38,192 nucleotides of DNA, taken from an uncultured Clostridia bacterium. Its GTDB lineage: Bacteria; Bacillota; Clostridia; Lachnospirales; Anaerotignaceae. Every line of letters begins with the position of its first letter. The first letter of the stretch is position 1. Under the pieces are notes generated by a model. It was given only the letters and a program-made list of their open reading frames with translations. It was not told the DNA's origin and did not search any database. The stretch spans positions 1 through 38,192 of the forward strand of contig CALWSR010000031.1 of assembly GCA_944384265.1 (NCBI GenBank). The letters run 5' to 3'. Both the position numbers and the translations under genes were made by a program. Of the stretch, positions 32,135 to 38,192 are shown one piece after another.

Positions 32135-33523
32135 ATGGCAGAAGTAACAATGGAAAAAATTGTAGCATTGGCAAAAAACAGGGGATTTGTGTATCCCGGT
32201 TCTGAAATTTACGGCGGATTGGCAAACACATGGGATTATGGCCCCATTGGTGTGGAATTGAAAAACAATGTGAAAAAAGCATGGTGGAAAAAATTTATAC
32301 AGCAAAGCCCTTATAATGTGGGAGTGGACTGCGCCATACTGATGAATCCCCAGACATGGGTGGCCTCCGGCCATGTGGGAGGCTTTAGCGACCCGCTTAT
32401 GGACTGCAAGAAATGCAAAGAAAGATTCAGAGCAGATAAAATCATTGAAGAATACAGAAAAGAAAAGGGTATGCCGGAAATCAGCATTGATGCTTGGTCC
32501 AATGAAGAAATGAAAAAATTTGTGGACGAGGAACAAATTCCCTGCCCCAGCTGCGGCAGTCATAATTTTACAGACATTCGTCAGTTTAATTTGATGTTTA
32601 AAACATTCCAAGGGGTGACAGAGGACGCCAAAAACACCGTGTATTTAAGACCGGAAACGGCACAGGGCATATTTGTAAATTTTAAAAATGTGCAAAGAAC
32701 CACAAGAAAGAAGCTGCCCTTTGGCATTGGCCAAGTGGGAAAATCATTTAGAAACGAAATTACACCTGGTAATTTTACATTTAGAACAAGAGAATTTGAA
32801 CAAATGGAGCTGGAATTTTTCTGCAAGCCCGGTACAGATTTAGAGTGGTTTGAATATTGGAGAAACTATTGCAGAGATTGGCTGCTGCATTTGCATATCA
32901 AAGAAGAAAATATCCGTTTGCGTGACCATGAAAAAGAGGAGCTTTCCCATTACAGCAATGCCACAACAGACATTGAATTTTTGTTCCCATTTGGCTGGGG
33001 AGAGCTTTGGGGCATTGCAGACAGAACAGATTTTGACTTGACCTGTCATCAAAATACATCCGGACAGGATATGACCTATTTTGACCAAGAAACAAATGAA
33101 AAATATATTCCATATTGCATTGAACCGTCGTTGGGCGCAGACAGAATGACACTGGCATTTTTATGCAATGCCTATGAGGAGGAAACATTGGAGGACGGAG
33201 ATGTGAGAACTGTGCTGCGTTTTCATCCTGCCATTGCCCCTATCAAGGCGGCAGTACTGCCATTGTCCAAAAAGCTTTCTTCTCAGGCGGGAGAGGTTTA
33301 TGATATGCTTTTGAAGGAATTTCAATGTGATTATGACGATGCAGGAAGCATTGGAAAACGATATAGAAGACAGGATGAAATTGGTACTCCTTATTGTGTG
33401 ACATTTGATTTTGATTCCTTAGAAGACAAAGCAGTGACAGTCAGAGATAGAGATACCATGAAGCAAGAAAGAATCGCCATTGACCAGTTGGTAGCATATT
33501 TGAAAGAAAAAATGGAATTTTGA
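32135..33523 (+). CDS. glyS: Glycyl-tRNA synthetase, single-chain (alpha2) type
   Basis: A class II synthetase of 462 residues that charges tRNA-Gly; the single-chain type as opposed to the two-subunit GlyQ/GlyS form. The N-terminus [32 protein letters not shown] is diagnostic. Motif 2 ([14 protein letters not shown]) and motif 3 ([14 protein letters not shown]) are present, and a C-terminal anticodon-binding domain covers about residues 365-460. CKKC (about residue 90) and CPSCG (about 130) may hold zinc. ATG 32135 has AAGGGAG 9 nt ahead and gives the normal family length, although the frame is open 342 bp further upstream. It is controlled by the glycine T-box. Confidence 0.95.
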   Translation: MAEVTMEKIVALAKNRGFVYPGSEIYGGLANTWDYGPIGVELKNNVKKAWWKKFIQQSPYNVGVDCAILMNPQTWVASGHVGGFSDPLMDCKKCKERFRADKIIEEYRKEKGMPEISIDAWSNEEMKKFVDEEQIPCPSCGSHNFTDIRQFNLMFKTFQGVTEDAKNTVYLRPETAQGIFVNFKNVQRTTRKKLPFGIGQVGKSFRNEITPGNFTFRTREFEQMELEFFCKPGTDLEWFEYWRNYCRDWLLHLHIKEENIRLRDHEKEELSHYSNATTDIEFLFPFGWGELWGIADRTDFDLTCHQNTSGQDMTYFDQETNEKYIPYCIEPSLGADRMTLAFLCNAYEEETLEDGDVRTVLRFHPAIAPIKAAVLPLSKKLSSQAGEVYDMLLKEFQCDYDDAGSIGKRYRRQDEIGTPYCVTFDFDSLEDKAVTVRDRDTMKQERIAIDQLVAYLKEKMEF

Positions 33524-33625
33524 TTGCCAAAAAACAACTGTGATAAAATAGGACAGTAATGTCAGCCAGAAAGCCCGTTGCTGAAAAACGGATTTTTGCA
33601 GGCCATTTTGCATGAAACAGAAATG

Positions 33626-33673
33626 AAAACAGAGAGCTTTGGCAGTATAAATGCCTTGCAGCGCTCTGTTTTT
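33626..33673 (+). terminator. Rho-independent terminator after glyS
   Basis: AAAACAGAGAGC pairs with GCGCTCTGTTTT (one mismatch), with an inner GGCA/TGCC stem, followed by a U-run. The remaining 360 bp to the next gene contain nothing I recognise. Confidence 0.75.
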
Positions 33674-34033
33674 ATTATGAAAAAATAAATTTATGAATAA
33701 ATTTTTATTGCAAATTGCAGTTAAAAAATGTTTGTATGACAGATTTTGAAAATGGTGTAAAAGTGAATGGATATGCAGTCTGATTTTGTTATAAAATATC
33801 AGTTTTTTCTGTTGACTAAAATGACATCATGGTGTGTGGTTTTCAAAAACTGTTTGTCATAATACAGCCAAAAAAATATATTATCATAAAACAATATATA
33901 TTGGAGGCTTGGAGCGTTGCATGAAATGAAAGGATATTTTAAAAAATAAAGAAAGGGTGTATAAACAACACAAATTTGTAATGAACATGAAAAATACCAA
34001 ATGGCAATTTGCAGCAAAGGAGGTTTCTGCTGT

Positions 34034-34495
34034 ATGAATGATGAGGCTGCTGCATTGATCAATTTATTGGTGGGGAAAAGGCTGGTTCATATTTGCTGTG
34101 AGGCTGAAATACTGGATTTTGATTTTGCACCATTTGCACTTCATGCCATGGGCTGCACAAGAGTGATAAAAAACAATGATATTTTGGTAACGACATTAGA
34201 CTATCATTCTTGGGATTTGCAAGAAAGCACCCATAATGATGAATGGGAGAATGTAAAGAGATTTTATGCTGAAATGGTGGATGGCATGGTCATATCTGCT
34301 GCAATCAGTCCCTGGTACGATTTGCGCATTGTATTGGACAACCATGTTATCATTGAATGTTTGATAGCAAATGCTTATGCCCATTATGGACAGGAGCAGG
34401 AGCAATGGGTGCTGTTTGAAACAAAAGAAAATGAAAAGGGAAAAAGAGCTTTTTTGACAGCTTACAACAAGGGCATGACATTTCATGTAATCTGA
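34034..34495 (+). CDS. Hypothetical protein, orphan gene
   Basis: A 153-residue soluble protein with mixed helix and strand and no membrane or signal segment. Recurrent features are an early LVGKRLVHICCEAEILDFDF, an ALHAMGCTR segment and a YDLRIVLDNHVIIECL strand pair. The whole looks like a compact alpha/beta domain of a small uncharacterised family; I cannot name it. ATG 34034 follows AAAGGAGG by 10 nt. An in-frame ATG at 34001 lacks a ribosome site. It stands alone between two long AT-rich gaps, so a regulated single-gene transcript is likely. Confidence 0.7.
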   Translation: MNDEAAALINLLVGKRLVHICCEAEILDFDFAPFALHAMGCTRVIKNNDILVTTLDYHSWDLQESTHNDEWENVKRFYAEMVDGMVISAAISPWYDLRIVLDNHVIIECLIANAYAHYGQEQEQWVLFETKENEKGKRAFLTAYNKGMTFHVI

Positions 34496-35091
34496 CATGG
34501 AGCATGGCGGCAGAAGGAAAGGGGGGAATGACTGAAATGGGTCATGTGCATATATAGCTCTGTACCGTATTAACCGTATTGTGCAGGTATGAAAAAAGAA
34601 AAAGCAATGGCCCTATGTATTACAAAAAATATCATATGGTATTTCAGAGGCAATCCATGCTTTATTTATGGGTATAAAGCAGTCTGATTTCTTTTTATGG
34701 GATTCATCAATTTATTTGAAATACAAAAAAATGCAGCGTCAGAGAGAAAATAATTTTTTAGGGCAAAAAAATTTTCATTTATAACTCATTTTTTTGTTTT
34801 GTGGAAATAAAATGCTTTGCCATGGATAAAAAAGGGGTTTGTATAAAATATATAAATTACAAAACAAATGATTTATGCAGAAAATAAAATGCTCATTTTA
34901 GAATTGAAATTTACAAGCATTTTTTATAAAGATAGTGCAAATTGCTATTTTTAAAAAACAAAGTGATGGTTTCAATATTGCAATATAGTGGATATATCAT
35001 AAAAATATGTTCATAATTTTAGATATAAAAACCAGTGTAGAAATATGTTGATGAATGGGATATAAAAAATAAAATAATATACAAAAATTCA
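34496..35091. other. Gene-free AT-rich region before ppdK
   Basis: About 600 bp with no credible gene or RNA. A short tandem pair, CCGTATTAACCGTATT, lies at about 34565-34580. The ppdK promoter begins at 35092. Confidence 0.45.
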
Positions 35092-35120
35092 TTGTACTTT
35101 TTGCTAAAAAGTGGTATATT
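35092..35120 (+). promoter_or_regulatory. Promoter of ppdK
   Basis: TTGTAC at 35092-35097, a 17-bp spacer and TATATT at 35115-35120, giving a leader of about 110 nt. Confidence 0.65.
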
Positions 35121-35132
35121 AGTTTAGAAAAA

Positions 35133-35193
35133 GATATGTAAATAAGTGACAGACAATAAAAACAGTATTTTTTTGTTATTTATCATACATATC
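35133..35193 (+). promoter_or_regulatory. Long hairpin in the ppdK leader
   Basis: GATATGTA (35133-35140) pairs perfectly with TACATATC (35186-35193), with an inner AATAA/TTATT pair. It lies between promoter and ribosome site (TTAGGAGGT) and may stabilise or regulate the abundant ppdK mRNA. It matches no riboswitch I know. Confidence 0.4.
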
Positions 35194-35237
35194 AAAATCT
35201 ATTTCACTTAGGACAAGGTTGTTAGGAGGTATTTAGT

Positions 35238-37868
35238 ATGGGCAAAAAATATGTATATATGTTCAGCGAAGGAAACGCTTCTATGAGAAACCTTTTGGGC
35301 GGAAAAGGCGCAAACTTGGCAGAAATGACCGTAATGGGACTGCCGATTCCCCAAGGGTTTACCATTACAACAGAGGCGTGTACAGAATATAACGAGGGCG
35401 GAAAAGAATTTACTCCGGAAATGATAGAGCAAATTGAAGCGGCCCTTGCAAAGCTGGAAGAAATTGCCGGAAAAAAATTGGGAGACCCGGAAAATCCTCT
35501 GCTTGTTTCTGTACGTTCCGGTGCAAGAGCATCTATGCCCGGTATGATGGATACTGTTTTGAATTTGGGGTTAAATGACGTTTCTGTGGAAGGTCTTGCA
35601 AAGAAAACAGGCAATCCAAGATTTGCATATGATTCTTACAGAAGATTTATTATGATGTTTGCAGATGTTGTAATCGGTGTTTCAAAATCAAAATTTGAAA
35701 GACTTCTGGACGAATATAAAGAAAAGGTTGGCGCAAAATTTGATACAGATTTGTCCGCAGAGGATTTGAAAAAAATTGCAGAGCAGTTTAAAGCACTTTA
35801 CAAAGAGGACCAAGGAAAGGATTTCCCTCAAAATCCTAAGGAGCAAATGTTTGAGGCGGCAAAAGCAGTATTCCGTTCCTGGGACAACCCAAGAGCTTTT
35901 GTATATAGAAGAATGAACGACATCCCTTATAGCTGGGGTACAGCAGTCAATGTACAGATGATGGTATTTGGAAACATGGGCGACACCTCCGGCACCGGTG
36001 TGGCATTTACAAGAAATGCTGCAACAGGTGAAAAGGCAATGCTGGGTGAATACCTTGTAAATGCACAGGGAGAAGACGTTGTTGCAGGTGTGCGTACACC
36101 AAAGCCCATTGCAAAGCTGGCTGAGGATATGCCTGATGTATACAAACAATTTATGGAAATTGCAAATAAATTGGAGGCTCATTATAAAGATATGCAGGAT
36201 ATGGAGTTTACAGTGGAAGAGGGCAAGCTGTATTTCCTGCAAACAAGAAACGGCAAAAGAACTGCAAATGCAGCATTGAAAATTGCTGTTGATATGGTAA
36301 ATGAAGGTGTTTTGACAACAGATGAAGCACTGATGAGAGTGGACCCAAAACAGCTTGACCAAATTTTGCACCCTGCCTTTGACCAAAAGGCATTGAAAGC
36401 AGCAAAATCAATTGGAAAGGGTCTGCCTGCATCTCCCGGTGCAGCAGCCGGAAAGGTTTATTTTACAGCGGAGGATGCAAAGGTACACGCCGAAGCGGGA
36501 GAAAGAGTTATATTAGTTCGTTTGGAAACCTCTCCAGAAGATATTGAAGGCATGGTTGCGGCAGAAGGTATACTGACAGTGCGTGGTGGTATGACATCTC
36601 ATGCGGCTGTGGTTGCCCGTGGTATGGGTACCTGCTGTGTATCCGGCTGTGAAGAAATCCGCATGAATGAAGCAGAAAAAACATTTTCACTGGGCGGTAT
36701 GACCATTAAAGAAGGAGATTATATTTCATTGGACGGTTCCACAGGAAATATTTATGGAGAAGATATTCCAACAGTAGAGCCTGAAATCTCCGGCGACTTT
36801 GCTACATTTATGAAATGGGCAGATGACAAGAGAGTGCTGAAGGTGAGAACAAATGCAGATACACCAAAGGATTCTAAAATTGCCATTGATTTTGGTGCAG
36901 AAGGTATTGGCCTGACTAGAACAGAGCATATGTTCTTTGAAGGAGAAAGAATTATGAAATTTAGAAAAATGATTCTTTCTGAAACTGTAGAGGAAAGAGT
37001 GGAAGCACTTTCTGGTATCGAACCATTCCAAAAAGAGGATTTTAAAGGAATTTATGAAGCAATGGAAGACAGACCCGTTACAATCCGTCTTTTGGACCCT
37101 CCTTTGCATGAATTTATGCCAAATACAGAAGAAGAATTTGAAGTGTTGGCAAAAGAAACAGGAAAAACTGTGGAAGAATTGAAAATAAAAGCAAGAGGTC
37201 TGCATGAGCTGAACCCTATGATGGGACACCGTGGCTGCCGTCTGGCTGTAAGCTATCCTGAGATTGCACAAATGCAGACAAGAGCTATTATTGAAGCAGC
37301 CATTGAGGTTTCTTCAGAAAAGAACATTGAAATTGTGCCTGAAATTATGATTCCTTTGATTGGTGAAATCAAAGAATTGAAATATGTAAAAGAAATTGTT
37401 GTAAAAACAGCAAACAAGGTGATGGAGGAAAAAGGAAAAACATTGAAGTATCTCGTTGGTACAATGATTGAGATTCCTCGTGCTGCTCTGACAGCTGACC
37501 AGATTGCTACGGAAGCAGAATTCTTCTCATTTGGTACAAATGACTTGACACAGATGACATATGGCTTATCCCGTGATGATGCTGGTAAGATTTTAACAGA
37601 TTATATTGATAAAAATATTTATGAATGTGACCCCACAGCAAGATTGGATAGAACAGGCGTTGGTTTGTTGATGCAAATGGCAGTGGAAAAAGCAAAACCG
37701 GTACGTCCTGACATTCATTTGGGTATTTGTGGAGAACATGGCGGAGATCCATCCTCTGTTGAGTTCTGCCATATTATTGGCCTGGACTATGTTTCCTGCT
37801 CACCATTCCGTGTGCCTATTGCACGATTGGCAGCAGCACAGGCGCAAATTAATTTCCCAAGAAAGTGA
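35238..37868 (+). CDS. ppdK: Pyruvate, phosphate dikinase
   Basis: PPDK interconverts pyruvate, ATP and phosphate with PEP, AMP and pyrophosphate; in many anaerobic clostridia it serves glycolysis as well as PEP synthesis. Length is 876 residues. The ATP-grasp nucleotide domain comes first (about 1-340, MFSEGNASMRNLLGGKGANLAEM). The phosphohistidine domain follows, with GGMTSHAAVVARGMG and catalytic His455, the same number as in the Clostridium symbiosum enzyme. Then comes the PEP/pyruvate barrel (about 530-874) with GLTRTEHMF, FSFGTNDLTQMTYG and ICGEHGGDPSS, whose Cys is the proton donor. GGAGGT precedes the ATG. It is monocistronic, with its own promoter and terminator. Confidence 0.98.
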   Translation: MGKKYVYMFSEGNASMRNLLGGKGANLAEMTVMGLPIPQGFTITTEACTEYNEGGKEFTPEMIEQIEAALAKLEEIAGKKLGDPENPLLVSVRSGARASMPGMMDTVLNLGLNDVSVEGLAKKTGNPRFAYDSYRRFIMMFADVVIGVSKSKFERLLDEYKEKVGAKFDTDLSAEDLKKIAEQFKALYKEDQGKDFPQNPKEQMFEAAKAVFRSWDNPRAFVYRRMNDIPYSWGTAVNVQMMVFGNMGDTSGTGVAFTRNAATGEKAMLGEYLVNAQGEDVVAGVRTPKPIAKLAEDMPDVYKQFMEIANKLEAHYKDMQDMEFTVEEGKLYFLQTRNGKRTANAALKIAVDMVNEGVLTTDEALMRVDPKQLDQILHPAFDQKALKAAKSIGKGLPASPGAAAGKVYFTAEDAKVHAEAGERVILVRLETSPEDIEGMVAAEGILTVRGGMTSHAAVVARGMGTCCVSGCEEIRMNEAEKTFSLGGMTIKEGDYISLDGSTGNIYGEDIPTVEPEISGDFATFMKWADDKRVLKVRTNADTPKDSKIAIDFGAEGIGLTRTEHMFFEGERIMKFRKMILSETVEERVEALSGIEPFQKEDFKGIYEAMEDRPVTIRLLDPPLHEFMPNTEEEFEVLAKETGKTVEELKIKARGLHELNPMMGHRGCRLAVSYPEIAQMQTRAIIEAAIEVSSEKNIEIVPEIMIPLIGEIKELKYVKEIVVKTANKVMEEKGKTLKYLVGTMIEIPRAALTADQIATEAEFFSFGTNDLTQMTYGLSRDDAGKILTDYIDKNIYECDPTARLDRTGVGLLMQMAVEKAKPVRPDIHLGICGEHGGDPSSVEFCHIIGLDYVSCSPFRVPIARLAAAQAQINFPRK

Positions 37869-37891
37869 TACTATCTGGTGGAAAATAGGCA

Positions 37892-37927
37892 AAAGGCGGA
37901 GCATTTTAAATGTTCCGCTTTGCTTTT
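37892..37927 (+). terminator. Rho-independent terminator after ppdK
   Basis: AAAGGCGGAGCATT pairs with AATGTTCCGCTTT around TTA, followed by a T-rich run. Confidence 0.8.
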
Positions 37928-38023
37928 AAAAAAATAAATGTTTTATTTTGATGTGCTTTTTTATATATTTTAATGAAGAAAAATAGAAATATAAAAAAAT
38001 TTGAAAAAAAATGAAAAAAAAGC

Positions 38024-38052
38024 TTGCAAAATGAAAAAAGCTGTGATATGAT
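38024..38052 (+). promoter_or_regulatory. Upstream promoter of the next, unseen transcript
   Basis: TTGCAA at 38024-38029, a 17-bp spacer and TATGAT at 38047-38052. Its transcript would start with two small hairpins, CCTGT/ACAGG and GCAGC/GCTGC (38066-38102). Confidence 0.55.
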
Positions 38053-38142
38053 ATACAACGTTCCTGTCAGACAGGAGGCAGCAAAGCTGTTTTCCGGCTG
38101 CATGTGAAGTGGATGAAAAATAAAAAAAGTATAAAAAAACAC

Positions 38143-38170
38143 TTGACAAAAAGGAAAAAGAGAGTATAAT
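38143..38170 (+). promoter_or_regulatory. Consensus sigma-A promoter at the right edge
   Basis: A perfect TTGACA at 38143-38148, a 16-bp spacer and a perfect TATAAT at 38165-38170, reading out of the window. Tandem promoters with perfect boxes and a 16-bp spacer are typical of rRNA or tRNA operons. The gene served is beyond the window. Confidence 0.8.
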
Positions 38171-38192
38171 AGTAAACCGTGACTGCAAACAG

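Overview
The window looks like a chromosomal segment of a low-G+C, spore-forming member of the Clostridia. The reasons are the AT-rich intergenic DNA, TTG and GTG starts behind strong GGAGG ribosome sites, the sporulation genes yqfC and yqfD in front of phoH, a glycine T-box, a single-chain glycyl-tRNA synthetase and a Clostridium symbiosum-type pyruvate phosphate dikinase. A Lachnospirales-type relative is plausible, but I cannot place the genus from the sequence alone.

Layout. 1-1047 is gene-poor and holds hairpins plus one copy of a 130-bp inverted-repeat element. 1054-7310 carries an S-layer-homology surface protein, a radical SAM protein, a membrane protein of unknown function, a small protein and the ATPase/GTPase ychF. 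7291-15387 is an integrated mobile element of about 8.1 kb, inserted in the last codons of ychF. It has visibly higher G+C and carries a Tn916-type tyrosine integrase, an XRE repressor, an excisionase-like protein, a lipoprotein operon headed by a putative DNA-modification-associated (Nmad3-like) protein, a second XRE regulator and a Rep_1-type rolling-circle replication protein. Both ends encode the same YchF C-terminus (FRFNV-stop) with different synonymous codons. No type IV secretion or coupling protein gene is seen, so it would need a helper to transfer.

15392-21244 is host DNA again: a cluster of DnaA boxes, hpf with a candidate sigma-H promoter, a 1.6-kb gene-free stretch, glgB, and rpsU-yqeY. 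The second copy of the inverted-repeat element follows at 21264-21397. 21679-30055 is one tight operon, yqfC-yqfD-phoH-pgpH-ybeY-cdd-(unknown)-udg-era-yqzL-recO, joining sporulation, c-di-AMP turnover, rRNA maturation, nucleoside salvage and DNA repair. 31434-33523 is glyS with its T-box. 34034-34495 is an orphan gene, and 35238-37868 is ppdK. The window ends in two strong promoters reading into DNA beyond it.

The most interesting items are the ychF-targeting element with its synonymous gene-tail replacement and Nmad3-like cargo, the DnaA-box cluster beside it, the paired MITE-like elements, and the open reading frame fused in phase ahead of GlyRS. Assignments rest on motif recognition by eye; no database search was possible.
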